From positions 1 to 35,201 of the forward strand of contig CAYPJU010000074.1 of NCBI GenBank assembly GCA_964411125.1: 35,201 nucleotides of DNA, in the 5' to 3' direction. The notes below the pieces were generated by a model that was not told the origin of the DNA, searched no databases, and saw only the letters and a list, made by a program, of their open reading frames with translations. The position numbers and the translations under genes were made by a program. Shown here in pieces: positions 1 through 8,185 of the stretch. The stretch is from JBFIHF01 sp964411125 (GTDB lineage: Bacteria > Myxococcota_A > Bradymonadia > Bradymonadales > Bradymonadaceae). Position 1 is the stretch's first letter. Each line of letters starts with the position of its first letter.

Positions 1-70
1 CCTCACGTCTCACGCCAGGCGTGAAGCGTGTGGCCAAGCGTGAACGGATCCCCCGGCGGACAGGCAACGT

Positions 71-99
71 TTGACACTGCGGATGGGGAGTGCTATTTC
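71..99 (+). promoter_or_regulatory. Candidate sigma-70 promoter of rpsT
   Basis: A perfect -35 TTGACA lies at 71-76. It is followed by a 17-base spacer and a -10-like TATTTC at 94-99, preceded by TG one base upstream, which gives an extended -10 look. Transcription would start near 106, leaving a leader of about 45 bases before the rpsT GTG. It is placed by eye and has not been tested. Confidence 0.6.
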
Positions 100-150
100 C
101 CCTCGCCTCGCTCGCGCGAGCCGAATGGATGGAAGCTCAGGAGAAGCACC

Positions 151-414
151 GTGGCGAATTCGAAGTCCGCACTGAAACGAGTCCGACAGAACGAAACCCG
201 ACGCGTACGTAACCGCGTCGTTCGATCGTCGATCCGCACCTACACGAACCAGTTCGACAAAGCAGTCGAAGCCGGCTCCAAAGAAGACGCCTCGGCGGCC
301 TACGAGAAGATCGTTTCGATCCTCGACCGCGCCGCATCGAAAGGTGTCATTCCGAAGACCCGCGCTTCGCGCAAGAAAGGCCGTATGGCCGCCCGGCTCG
401 CCAGCATCGGCTGA
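151..414 (+). CDS. rpsT: 30S ribosomal protein S20
   Basis: This 87-residue basic protein begins MANSKSALKRVRQNE, the typical S20 N-terminus, and ends with the typical Lys/Arg-rich helix containing KTRASRKKGRMAA. S20 binds 16S rRNA in the small ribosomal subunit. The reading frame is open further upstream to position 28, but the GTG at 151 is preceded by AGGAGA at 139-144 with a 6-base spacing, and only this start gives the normal S20 length. A strong promoter lies just upstream and no co-directional gene follows. The gene ends 7 bases before the stop of the convergent HAD gene, with no obvious terminator between them. Confidence 0.96.
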   Translation: MANSKSALKRVRQNETRRVRNRVVRSSIRTYTNQFDKAVEAGSKEDASAAYEKIVSILDRAASKGVIPKTRASRKKGRMAARLASIG

Positions 415-421
415 GCCACCC

Positions 422-1066
422 TCACCCTCGAGCCAGGCCGAATCTCTGCGCGAAGTCCGTGAGATCGCGGTAAACCGCGACCTCCGAGCCGAACGGATTG
501 GTGCGTCCGTGGGAGAACCACGCGGCGCGCATGCCCGCGTGGAGGGCTCCCCGCACGTCGTTGTTCGGATCGTCGCCGACGTGGAGAACGCTGTCGGGTC
601 GCAGCCCACCCAGCGCATCGAGGACGAACTCGAACGCGCCGCGAGCCGGCTTCCAGAACCCAATCTCGTCAGAGACCCAGATTCTTTCTCGGGGGACGAC
701 CGATTCGAGCGCGAGCGCCGCGATCTTCGGCCACTGCGTCGCCGCTGTCCCGTTCGTCAGGATCCCGACCTCGTAGTCTTGCGCGACGCGGGCGACCACT
801 CGCAACATCGTCTCGTCAGGCGCGACGCATTCCCCGATTCGCTGGCGATAGTTCCCCCACAGTTCGTCGGCTCCCCGGCCAGTGACACCGCTCAGCCACC
901 CAAAGAACTCCGCGCGTTCGCGGTATCCGGAGTCGTCTTCGACGAGCGCCCGCTCGAGCTCCTCGCCCGATAAGCCGACATGATCGTTGAGCCACCCTCG
1001 AACGGCGCTCGTACGATCCAGCAGCGTGTTGTCGAGGTCGAAGACGACCGCAACGACCGAACTCAT
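422..1066 (-). CDS. HAD-superfamily hydrolase (putative phosphatase)
   Basis: This 214-residue protein has all four HAD motifs. Motif I is FDLDNTLLD near residue 9, with the nucleophile and acid/base Asp pair. Motif II is ILTNGT, motif III is the Lys in FWKP, and motif IV is GDDPNND. A helical cap sits between motifs I and II, as in subfamily IA phosphatases of the YjjG/Gph type. It should be a cytoplasmic phosphatase on a small metabolite or nucleotide; the substrate cannot be read from sequence. The frame extends upstream, but the ATG at 1066 is chosen because it gives the normal HAD N-terminus and overlaps the yciO stop by 4 bases (ATGA), implying translational coupling. Confidence 0.9.
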   Translation of the reverse strand: MSSVVAVVFDLDNTLLDRTSAVRGWLNDHVGLSGEELERALVEDDSGYRERAEFFGWLSGVTGRGADELWGNYRQRIGECVAPDETMLRVVARVAQDYEVGILTNGTAATQWPKIAALALESVVPRERIWVSDEIGFWKPARGAFEFVLDALGGLRPDSVLHVGDDPNNDVRGALHAGMRAAWFSHGRTNPFGSEVAVYRDLTDFAQRFGLARG

Positions 1067-1683
1067 TCGATGATCTCGAGCCCGTCGATCGGTCCCTTTC
1101 CAAGTCGGACGAGGCGAGGAACGTCTTCGCTGAAGTCGAGCACGGTGGACGGCTCTGGGAAGACGTAGCCCCCGTCGACGACGGCTGCGAGGGCGTGCCC
1201 GAAGGAGTCTTCGAGGGTCCATGGGTCTGCGACCAGCTCGCCGTCGAGCGTCGCCGATGTCGTCGCGATGGGATTTCGCAACTGCGCGACGATGTCGCAG
1301 GGGATGGCGGCGTCGGGGACGCGGATGCCGACCGTCTTGCGCTTCGTCAGCATCACTTTCGGCACGAGCTTCGTGGCCGGGAGGATGAACGTGTAAGGCC
1401 CCGGCAAGAGCCGCTTCATCGTGCGGTAAGCGAAGTCGCTGATGAACGCGTATTCGGCGATGTTGCTGAGATCTCGGCAGATGAACGAGAGCGGGCTCGG
1501 GTCGTCCTTCATCTGGTTGACGAGACGATGGAGCGCTTCGACCCCTTCTCGGTGAAAGATGTCGCAGCCGATTCCGTACACCGTATCGGTCGGGTAGGCG
1601 ACCAAGCCGCCCTCTTTGAGGAGGCTGACCACCTGTTCAATCTTTCTGGGCTGGGGGTGTTCCGCGTTGACTTCGAGTATCAC
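1063..1683 (-). CDS. yciO: YciO-type YrdC/Sua5 family protein
   Basis: This 206-residue single YrdC domain has the N-terminal YPTDTVYGIGCD motif, a PGPYTFIL segment, KRKTVGIRVPD, and the late TTSAT segment. YrdC-family proteins bind ATP and RNA-like ligands; TsaC/Sua5 make threonylcarbamoyl-AMP for the t6A tRNA modification. Here the stretch after the first motif reads QMKDDPSPLSFICRDLSN, which resembles E. coli YciO rather than the KxR loop of TsaC. YciO is the better name, and full t6A activity should not be assumed. It lies between yhbY (27-base gap) and the HAD gene (4-base overlap), apparently one transcript. No other TsaC copy is visible in the window. Confidence 0.88.
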   Translation of the reverse strand: MILEVNAEHPQPRKIEQVVSLLKEGGLVAYPTDTVYGIGCDIFHREGVEALHRLVNQMKDDPSPLSFICRDLSNIAEYAFISDFAYRTMKRLLPGPYTFILPATKLVPKVMLTKRKTVGIRVPDAAIPCDIVAQLRNPIATTSATLDGELVADPWTLEDSFGHALAAVVDGGYVFPEPSTVLDFSEDVPRLVRLGKGPIDGLEIIE

Positions 1684-1710
1684 TCGAGGTTCCTGGGCGT
1701 CGGTCTCGAG

Positions 1711-2025
1711 TCAGGATGGGAGCTTGATGGTAGGCTCTTCGGGATGGGCGCGGTAGAAGAGCAGGATCTTCCCGATCCACTGGACGAGGAGTGCGTCGGC
1801 CCCCTTCGCGAGGGCGGTCGCGATCTCGTCGATGGCGTCCGGATCATGAACCTTTACTTTCACCAACTCGTGGGCGAGGAGCTGCTCGCTCAAGTTTTGG
1901 ATGAGGGAATCTGTGACTCCTTTCTGACCGACCAGGACCAACGGCTTCTTGTCATGAGCAAGAGAGCGAAGGTGCCGCCTTTGTTTGCCGGTGAGCGAGG
2001 GGCTCAGAGTTTCGACCAGTCCCAT
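1711..2025 (-). CDS. yhbY: YhbY-like CRM-domain RNA-binding protein
   Basis: This 104-residue protein is a single CRM domain. It contains LTGKQRRHLRSLAH near the N-terminus, the GxxG loop VGQKGVTDSL, and the C-terminal GKILLFYR strand followed by a short tail. YhbY proteins associate with the pre-50S ribosomal subunit and are thought to act in assembly. The open frame runs to 2184, but the ATG at 2025 gives the family length and removes an unrelated Arg/Pro-rich extension. The Shine-Dalgarno is weak, so the exact start is slightly uncertain. It heads the reverse-strand set yhbY-yciO-HAD and is divergent from the pseudokinase gene. Confidence 0.92.
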   Translation of the reverse strand: MGLVETLSPSLTGKQRRHLRSLAHDKKPLVLVGQKGVTDSLIQNLSEQLLAHELVKVKVHDPDAIDEIATALAKGADALLVQWIGKILLFYRAHPEEPTIKLPS

Positions 2026-2199
2026 ACGACGTCTCGTTCGAGTTCGGGGAGGCGGACTTTGCAACCGGCGGCGCGGAAAATCAAGGATTTCGGCAAATCG
2101 AGGTCCTCCGGGCCCACGTCGCGGGTCGCCCATCCGAACATCGACGCACCAACCGAGAGGTCGAGAACGTTCCGTCAGGCGCAAAATTCGGGGGAACCC

Positions 2200-2229
2200 T
2201 TAACATTCCGAGCGAAGATCGGTTATTCT
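2200..2229 (+). promoter_or_regulatory. Candidate promoter of the pseudokinase gene
   Basis: In the AT-richer part of the yhbY/pseudokinase intergenic region, TTAACA at 2200-2205 and TATTCT at 2224-2229 are separated by 18 bases. This would give a short leader, with GGGGAG (2250-2255) as the ribosome binding site. The -10 match is only partial. Confidence 0.4.
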
Positions 2230-2261
2230 CCCGCCGAATTTGTGTCCGCGGGGAGTGGTCG

Positions 2262-5135
2262 GTGAAAGTTTGTCCCAGTTGTCAGTCGCGCTTTGCGGGC
2301 GGCGAAGTCTTTTGTCCTCACGACGGGACGAAGCTCGTCGATGCCAGAGAGCTGTCCCCCGGCGAGCTGACGGGTTCGCAGCTCGGCGACCACGTCCGGC
2401 TGGATCGTCTCATGTTCAGCGACGGGGCGGGCGAGCGCTACGCGGGCCGGATGCTGGACAGTCGACGACCCGTCTTCGTGACGGTCTTCAACCAGGCCCT
2501 CGACGTATCGGAGACGGCTGAACAGGCCTTTGCTGCGCTGCGCGCGGCGGTCGGCGCCCCGCTCCCCGATCAGGTGAGCACGGTGCTCGACTTCAAGGTC
2601 GACCACACTCCCCCGTACATCATCGAGAACGAGCCGCGCGGCCCGAGCCTCCGTGCGATTCTCGACGAGTCTCAGCGCATCGAGTGGAAGAGCGCGACGC
2701 GCATCGTCGCCAACCTCGCCCGGATCGGCCAGTGGCTGGTCGGCGAGGGAGCGCGAGCGCCGGTATTCCATCCGGCATCGGTGTACGTGACGCGTCTCGC
2801 GGACGGCTCCGTGCAGGTCGCCGACTGGCATTTCGAGGCGCTGCTGCCTGCCGACTCGCCCACCCGGGTCCTCAAGCAGAGCTCGGGCTCTTTCGTGGGC
2901 TACGTCGACTACATGGCCCCAGAGCTCGCCGACGACTCCACGGCGGGCGACATCCGGACGACCCTGTACGGTCTGGGCTGCCTGCTCTACGAAATGATCA
3001 TCGGGAAGCCTCCGCTCCCCGCTCCGACCGCCGTCGAAGCGATCCAACGTCATCGGCACGAGAAGCCGGTCCGACTCAGCATCGCCCGTGGCGGGGGCGA
3101 GTTGCCGCCGGAGCTCGATTCTCTGGTCGAGATGCTCCTGTCGAAGGATCCGGACACTCGCTTTCAGAACGCCGACGCGCTCTGCGCCGCGATGGCCGGG
3201 CTGCTCGAAACGACCCCGCGCGATCTCGCCCCAATGGTCGAACGTTCGACCGAGGTCGATCAGGACGACCTCTACCGAACGATCGACATGGAATCGATCG
3301 ACCGTGCGGCGCTCGATCCGCCGGCAAAACAGGAGGAGAAGACCGCGGCAAAGGCCAGCCGGGTCTCCTCCTCGCGTGCCATAAGCGGAGAATCGAGCAC
3401 GGCGAGCGACGACGATGAAGCGCCCGTGCGGAAGACCCTTTTGTTCGGCTCGCTCGGCGACGCGGTCAGCAAGCGGGCTGCGGAGCTCGACGCAGAAGAG
3501 TCGGCCGACGTCGAGATCGCCAAACCCGTCTCCAAAAGCGACGAGGGGGCCGAAGACGACGACGTCGGTACCGCGAGCCCGACCTTGATGTCCTTCGGTG
3601 CGGCCGCGGCGGGCTCGGCTTCCGCCGCCCCGAAGCAATCGAACGACGACCCGGACAGCGTTCAGGCGCTGCGGCGCTCCGACGTCTCCGCCGAGTTCGA
3701 CATACCGATGCCGGACGAGAACGAACGGCCGACGAAGAAGACGAGCCCCCTCCCCTCAGACTTCGCGGCTCCATCGGCTGCCTCCGAAGTCTCGGACGCC
3801 TCCGACGACGGCGTAGCCGAAGAACCGCCGGCCGAAGAGAAGGTCGCGACGACTGAACCAGCGGCGGAAAAGATCTCGGGAAGAAAGAGGAAGAAGAAGC
3901 CGACGCCGCGGCACGAGGAAACCGCGAAGGAGCCCGCCGACACGAAGAAAGACGACGCACCGGCGGCCCCCGAGCCCGCTGGGAGTCCGATCGCGTCCGC
4001 CGAGGCGGTGGGGAATGTGAACCAGGACGACAGCATCGAGATGCTCGCGCCGAACTGGTTCGCGAAATCGACCGAAGAGGCGTGGGACTCGAGCATCGTG
4101 CACGAGGAACACCGCGCCGCCGAGCGCAAGAACCGCTCGATCGTCGTCGGGATCGTGGCGGCGGTCGTCGTCGCCGCCATCGGGTTGTTCGTCTGGGCCG
4201 AGTACATCTACAGTCCTGAGGACGGCACGGAGGGGCCCGACGAAAACGTGACGGAATCGGCCGAGGCCGACGAGCCCGAAGAGGTCGATCTCGCGCCATT
4301 CGTCGCGGCGTTCGACGCCGCGATGGCGTCGGACCGTCTCGTCAATCCTCGCTCGAATTCCGCGGTCTCGGCGCTCGAAGATCTGAAGCGTCGCGGGCCG
4401 GAGTCGCCCGAGTACGAGAAGGCTCGTCAACAGTTCGTCGAGAGCGCCCGCGAAGCGGCGAAGAAAGCCGACGCGGCAGGGAACTTGGCGGAAGCACGCG
4501 CGCTCGCGGGATACGCGAGCCAACACGCGCCCGACGACGCCGAGCTCGCCAGGATGACGCAGGATCTCCAGGCGCGCTTCACCAACGCTGCCGAGGCGGA
4601 CGCCGGAGCCTCCACCGATGCCGGTGCCGATTCGGGCGCTGCCGACGCAGGAGCGGGGGAAGAACCACCCGCCGAGGTCGCCGCGACCGAACCGGCACCC
4701 AAGCCCGAGCCGCCCAAAAAGAAAACGCAGCGGAAGAAGCAGCAGCGCAAGAAACAGCAGCCCAAACGCGGCAGCGGAAAGAGCGCGGACGCGCTCGTCA
4801 AAGAGGCCCGCGCGGCGTTCAGCCGCGGCGAGATGGCGACCGCGACCAACCTCTATCAGGAAGCGCTGAAGGTCGCCCCGAACGACGGCGACATCTACGC
4901 CGGTCTCGGGAAGGTCTACTTCGAGCGCGCGAACTACCGGCAGGCGGTCCAGTACCAGCAGAAAGCAGTGCGCTACTCACCGGGCCGAATGGACTACCGG
5001 GTGAGCCTCGGGCAGTCGTTCTACCGGCTCGGGAAGTACGAGCAGGCGATCACCGTGTGGGAAGGTGTGCTCAAGAAAGAGCCGAACAATCGCTTCGCGC
5101 GACAGTACATCGAACTCGCCAAGAAGAAGCTCTGA
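2262..5135 (+). CDS. Zinc-ribbon / pseudokinase / TPR membrane protein
   Basis: This protein has 957 residues and starts with GTG, with GGGGAG 6 bases upstream. Residues 4-21 form a zinc-ribbon-like CPSC...FCPHDG element. Residues about 45-315 have a Ser/Thr kinase fold: YMAPE at 217-221, GLGCLLYEMIIG at 237-248, and the C-lobe KDPDTRF. The catalytic parts are missing: no VAIK lysine is visible, the HRD loop reads FHPASVYV, and the DFG position reads ADWHF. It is therefore a predicted pseudokinase. A long acidic low-complexity region follows, then one membrane helix at about 627-648, a periplasmic-side helical stretch, a Lys/Gln-rich linker, and three TPRs at about 840-957. It probably acts as a scaffold or sensor across the inner membrane. 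Myxobacteria have many kinases of this layout; the partner is unknown. Confidence 0.85.
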   Translation: MKVCPSCQSRFAGGEVFCPHDGTKLVDARELSPGELTGSQLGDHVRLDRLMFSDGAGERYAGRMLDSRRPVFVTVFNQALDVSETAEQAFAALRAAVGAPLPDQVSTVLDFKVDHTPPYIIENEPRGPSLRAILDESQRIEWKSATRIVANLARIGQWLVGEGARAPVFHPASVYVTRLADGSVQVADWHFEALLPADSPTRVLKQSSGSFVGYVDYMAPELADDSTAGDIRTTLYGLGCLLYEMIIGKPPLPAPTAVEAIQRHRHEKPVRLSIARGGGELPPELDSLVEMLLSKDPDTRFQNADALCAAMAGLLETTPRDLAPMVERSTEVDQDDLYRTIDMESIDRAALDPPAKQEEKTAAKASRVSSSRAISGESSTASDDDEAPVRKTLLFGSLGDAVSKRAAELDAEESADVEIAKPVSKSDEGAEDDDVGTASPTLMSFGAAAAGSASAAPKQSNDDPDSVQALRRSDVSAEFDIPMPDENERPTKKTSPLPSDFAAPSAASEVSDASDDGVAEEPPAEEKVATTEPAAEKISGRKRKKKPTPRHEETAKEPADTKKDDAPAAPEPAGSPIASAEAVGNVNQDDSIEMLAPNWFAKSTEEAWDSSIVHEEHRAAERKNRSIVVGIVAAVVVAAIGLFVWAEYIYSPEDGTEGPDENVTESAEADEPEEVDLAPFVAAFDAAMASDRLVNPRSNSAVSALEDLKRRGPESPEYEKARQQFVESAREAAKKADAAGNLAEARALAGYASQHAPDDAELARMTQDLQARFTNAAEADAGASTDAGADSGAADAGAGEEPPAEVAATEPAPKPEPPKKKTQRKKQQRKKQQPKRGSGKSADALVKEARAAFSRGEMATATNLYQEALKVAPNDGDIYAGLGKVYFERANYRQAVQYQQKAVRYSPGRMDYRVSLGQSFYRLGKYEQAITVWEGVLKKEPNNRFARQYIELAKKKL

Positions 5136-5147
5136 CAGAGCCTCTCG

Positions 5148-5438
5148 TCAGCCGGGCAGCACGACCACCTCTTCGTCCGACCATCGACAGCGTCGCTGAA
5201 ACTCTCGCAGCGCGAGATGCGGATGATTCTCCGACCAGTATCGGAGCATCGCTCGCTTGGTCTCGGCGCGCGTCCGCCCCTTGATTACGACGCCGGATTC
5301 GGTCTTGGTCGGGTTTTCGAGGGGGGAGACGAGCAGCGTCTCCGCGAATCGGTTCAGAAGCTTGGTAACCCCATGGTGACTGTCCTGGGCCCGGGTCCTT
5401 GTCGTCGTGACGGGTGCGCGGCCTGCAGAGGCCTCCAA
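5148..5438 (-). CDS. Small hypothetical protein (uncertain gene)
   Basis: This is a 96-residue frame with a TTG start and no clear ribosome binding site. The C-terminal 70 residues look protein-like: charged and amphipathic, with ETKRAMLRYWSENHPHLAL and ending in EEVVVLPG. No family is recognised. The upstream part is Ala/Thr-rich and may not be translated. It converges on the pseudokinase gene, 12 bases away, and lies downstream of ftsH on the same strand, beyond two hairpins. If it is not a gene, the stretch 5136-5581 would hold only those hairpins. Confidence 0.4.
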   Translation of the reverse strand: MEASAGRAPVTTTRTRAQDSHHGVTKLLNRFAETLLVSPLENPTKTESGVVIKGRTRAETKRAMLRYWSENHPHLALREFQRRCRWSDEEVVVLPG

Positions 5439-5536
5439 AACGCGGGGGCTATCTAGAAGATGGAGATCGCGGCGTCAACAGGTTCTTGCCGTGGTCAGCC
5501 CGGCTGTCGTGGGGCGACGCTCCGACGACGCCGAGA

Positions 5537-5580
5537 GGCGTGGAAACGAAGTCCCACGCCACGCAAGCCGCCCACTTGCG
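5537..5580 (-). terminator. Tandem hairpins just after ftsH
   Basis: Reading the reverse strand after the ftsH stop there are two perfect stems. CGCAAG/CTTGCG (5562-5567 with 5575-5580) has a 7-base loop. GGCGTGG/CCACGCC (5537-5543 with 5554-5560) has a 10-base loop. No U-tract follows, so these could be a Rho-aided terminator or 3'-end stabilising structure rather than a classical intrinsic terminator. Confidence 0.4.
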
Positions 5581-5581
5581 G

Positions 5582-7540
5582 TCAGTCGGCCGTCCCGTCG
5601 AACCCGAAGCCGTCGATCGTCTCGCGCCCGTCGGGGCGCGGTCCTTTGACGCGCCCGAGGAAGCTCTCGAGCGCCGCCCCCTCCAGCACCTCGACGTCTT
5701 TGAGGGTCTCGGACATCTCCTTGAGCAGCTCGACGTTGTCCTCGAGCAGCTTGCGAGTCTTCTGGTAGAGGGCTTCGACCAGTTGTTGGACTTCGTCGTC
5801 GATGATCTGTGCGGTCTGTTCGGAGTAACGACGTGGCGCGAGGCCGCTCTCGGCGAGGAACGAGGAATCGCCCCCGCTGTAGCTGACGTTGCCCAGACGC
5901 GCGGACATCCCGTACTCGCGGATCATCCGTCGCGCGAGGTCCGTGACGCGCTGCAGGTCGTTGGAGGCGCCGGTGGAGACGTCTCCGAAGATGATCTCTT
6001 CGGCGGCGCGCCCGCCGAGCAGGCCGCAGATCTTGTCGTTCAGTTCGGACTGCGTCATCAGGTATCGGTCTTCGAGTGGTACTTGAAGAGTGTAGCCGAG
6101 GGCCGCGATACCGCGGGAGACGATGCTGACCTTGTGTACGCGGTCGACCTCTCCGAGCGCCGCCCCGACGAGCGCGTGGCCCGTCTCGTGGTAGGCGACG
6201 ATGTCCTTTTCTTTGGGGTTGAGACGTCGGCTCTTCTTCTCGAGGCCCGCCATCACCCGCTCGATCGCCTCCTGGAAGTCGCTGGTGTGGACGGCATCGG
6301 CGCCGCGCCGCGCCGCGAGAAGCGCCGCTTCGTTCACGACGTTGGCGAGGTCCGCGCCGACGAAGCCGGGGGTCTGCTGCGCGATGACCTGCAGATCCAC
6401 GTCGTCGGCGACGACCACCTGGCGCGAGTGAACTTTCAGGATCGCTTCGCGTCCGCGAACGTCGGGACCATCCACGACGACCTGTCGGTCGAAGCGGCCG
6501 GGTCGCAGGAGCGCTGGATCGAGCACCTCGGGCCGGTTGGTGGCGGCGAGGAGAATGACGCCCGCGGTCGCGTCGAACCCGTCCATCTCGACGAGGAGGG
6601 CGTTGAGGGTCTGTTCGCGCTCTTCATTGGACTGCATCGCGTTCGACTGCCTCGATTTGCCGATCGCGTCGAGTTCGTCGACGAAGACGATGCAGGGGGC
6701 GTGACGTCGCGCTTCCTCGAAGAGGTCGCGGACGCGGGCAGCGCCGACACCGACGAACATCTCGACGAAATCGGAGCCGCTCAGGTTGAAGAACGGCACG
6801 CTCGCCTCGCCTGCGACGGCCCGCGCGAGCAGAGTCTTCCCGGTCCCGGGCGGGCCCACGAGCAGCACCCCCTTGGGGACCTTGCCGCCCAGACGCGTGT
6901 AGCGCTCGGGCTCTTTGAGGAAGCCGACGATTTCTTCGAGTTCTTCTTCGGCTTCTTCGCAGCCGGCGACGTCTTCGAAGGTGACGCCGGTTCCCTTTTC
7001 GAGGTTCAGCTTCGCTTTGCTTCGTCCGAAGCTCGAGACGGGGTTTGGTTGGCCGAACCCACCGTCACGCATGTAGCGAGCGAAAGCGAAACCGCCCCAG
7101 AGTAGCGCGAGGAGCAGGAAGAGACTCCAGGTCTCTTCCCCACCGCATCCGTCCGAGTAACGTGCTTCGTATTCGACGTCGTAGTCTTCGAGGAGCGGGA
7201 CGAGGGAGTCGTCGTCGCGGACCGTGTTGGAGCGCCACGCTTTGACCTCCACGCCCTCGGAGTCCTCGGTGTTCGCGTCTTCGAGAGCGGCCTCGGTCGG
7301 TCGAGCGACGATCGCGTCGTCCACGATACGGACCGACTCGATCTCCCCGCTACGGATCTTCTGCTTCAGCTCACTGTAGGGAATCGGCACCTCGCCTGTG
7401 ACGAGCGGGCTCGCCAGCAATTCGAGAATGCCGAAGATCAGAAGCCCGAGCAGCATGATCCACAGCAGCCGGTTGCGTTGGCTGCGTGGCCCGTCCTGAT
7501 CCGGTTCGTCTCTTTTTTTGTCGCGGGGGTCTCTATCCAT
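5582..7540 (-). CDS. ftsH: ATP-dependent zinc metalloprotease FtsH
   Basis: This is a 652-residue inner-membrane AAA+ protease that degrades short-lived and misfolded membrane and cytoplasmic proteins. Two membrane helices (about 25-43 and 138-154) flank a periplasmic domain that contains DGCGG. The AAA module has Walker A GPPGTGKT (229-236), pore loop MFVGVG, Walker B VFVDELDAIG (285-294) and the SRH with ATNRP and RPGRFDR. The zinc site is HETGH (451-455), and the third ligand Asp lies in GASNDLQR (about 528). All catalytic residues are present. A GTG three codons upstream (7549) is an alternative start; the ATG at 7540 has GAGAG just upstream. The gene appears to be transcribed alone from a promoter in the divergent gap. 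Confidence 0.97.
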   Translation of the reverse strand: MDRDPRDKKRDEPDQDGPRSQRNRLLWIMLLGLLIFGILELLASPLVTGEVPIPYSELKQKIRSGEIESVRIVDDAIVARPTEAALEDANTEDSEGVEVKAWRSNTVRDDDSLVPLLEDYDVEYEARYSDGCGGEETWSLFLLLALLWGGFAFARYMRDGGFGQPNPVSSFGRSKAKLNLEKGTGVTFEDVAGCEEAEEELEEIVGFLKEPERYTRLGGKVPKGVLLVGPPGTGKTLLARAVAGEASVPFFNLSGSDFVEMFVGVGAARVRDLFEEARRHAPCIVFVDELDAIGKSRQSNAMQSNEEREQTLNALLVEMDGFDATAGVILLAATNRPEVLDPALLRPGRFDRQVVVDGPDVRGREAILKVHSRQVVVADDVDLQVIAQQTPGFVGADLANVVNEAALLAARRGADAVHTSDFQEAIERVMAGLEKKSRRLNPKEKDIVAYHETGHALVGAALGEVDRVHKVSIVSRGIAALGYTLQVPLEDRYLMTQSELNDKICGLLGGRAAEEIIFGDVSTGASNDLQRVTDLARRMIREYGMSARLGNVSYSGGDSSFLAESGLAPRRYSEQTAQIIDDEVQQLVEALYQKTRKLLEDNVELLKEMSETLKDVEVLEGAALESFLGRVKGPRPDGRETIDGFGFDGTAD

Positions 7541-7606
7541 AGCTCTCACGCTCGACGCACGGCAGTGGACCGAGCGCCCCGACGCGTCTATCCTCGGGTT
7601 GCACGA

Positions 7607-7634
7607 ATCGTAGGTTCTCCCCTGCCCCTGTCAA
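7607..7634 (-). promoter_or_regulatory. Candidate sigma-70 promoter of ftsH
   Basis: On the reverse strand a perfect -35 TTGACA (7634-7629) is followed by a 16-base spacer and a -10 TACGAT (7612-7607). Transcription would begin near 7600, giving a leader of about 60 bases. The -35 box lies only nine bases from the divergent lipoprotein start at 7643 and abuts that gene's GAGG ribosome binding site. No heat-shock-type promoter was seen. Confidence 0.5.
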
Positions 7635-7642
7635 CGAGGCGA

Positions 7643-8185
7643 ATGCCGAGTTCACTCCGACATCTGGCGCTCGCGGCGCTGCTCTTCAGTTCGGCCTGCA
7701 GCCCGGACGCGTCGGGAAGGTTCACGATCGATGGTGTCACGGCGCATGAGGAATGTCTCGGAGCCGTGTTCCCGTTCGAGCCTTTCTTCCTGACGTTACG
7801 GGAGCGGGCCGACGCGACGGCGATCTTTCTGCAGTCGCGTGGAGGCGCCTTCCAGTACGTCGATGTGATCCATTTCGAAATCTTCGAGGCGGAGAGCATC
7901 GAGACGGGAGTCCCTTACACTCTAGACCCCATCACGATGGAAGACTCCCGGATCGTTTCGGGCGTGGAGCTCGGCGAGTCGTGCCCCGAGCTCTTCGACT
8001 CTCTCACCATCGACGGCACGCTCGAGTTCGATTCGTTCTCTCGGGAGGTGGACGGTTTGGTGCGCGGGACCGTCGACGGGTCACTTCGAAGCCTGCGGAC
8101 CGGAGAAGACGTCGCTAGCTCCATCGCGGGGGACTTCGAGTTCACGGTGCAGGTGGGCCAACCCTTCGAAGAGTTCCGTAATTGA
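7643..8185 (+). CDS. Putative lipoprotein of unknown function
   Basis: This 180-residue protein begins with MPSSLRHLALAALLFSSACS, a short lipoprotein signal peptide with the lipid-anchored Cys probably at residue 19. The mature part is acidic and appears mostly beta-strand. It has two further Cys (ECLGA and ESCPEL) that could form a disulfide. No family is recognised. The ATG is preceded by GAGG (7636-7639), rather close. The gene opens a forward run and its stop overlaps the next start by 4 bases, so it is translationally coupled to the LptE-like gene and holA. This suggests a role in the envelope, but that is inference from position. Confidence 0.75.
   Translation: MPSSLRHLALAALLFSSACSPDASGRFTIDGVTAHEECLGAVFPFEPFFLTLRERADATAIFLQSRGGAFQYVDVIHFEIFEAESIETGVPYTLDPITMEDSRIVSGVELGESCPELFDSLTIDGTLEFDSFSREVDGLVRGTVDGSLRSLRTGEDVASSIAGDFEFTVQVGQPFEEFRN

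Noticed and set aside
2223..3638. A reverse open frame of 471 codons opposite the pseudokinase
   Set aside because: The forward frame has kinase-fold, zinc-ribbon and TPR features; the reverse one is a shadow.
5129..5141. Dyad GCTCTGACAGAGC at the end of the pseudokinase gene
   Set aside because: Too short, with a one-base centre, and it overlaps the stop codon; unlikely to terminate transcription.
5414..7105. A forward open frame of 563 codons opposite ftsH
   Set aside because: FtsH is unmistakable on the reverse strand; the opposite frame has no family signature.
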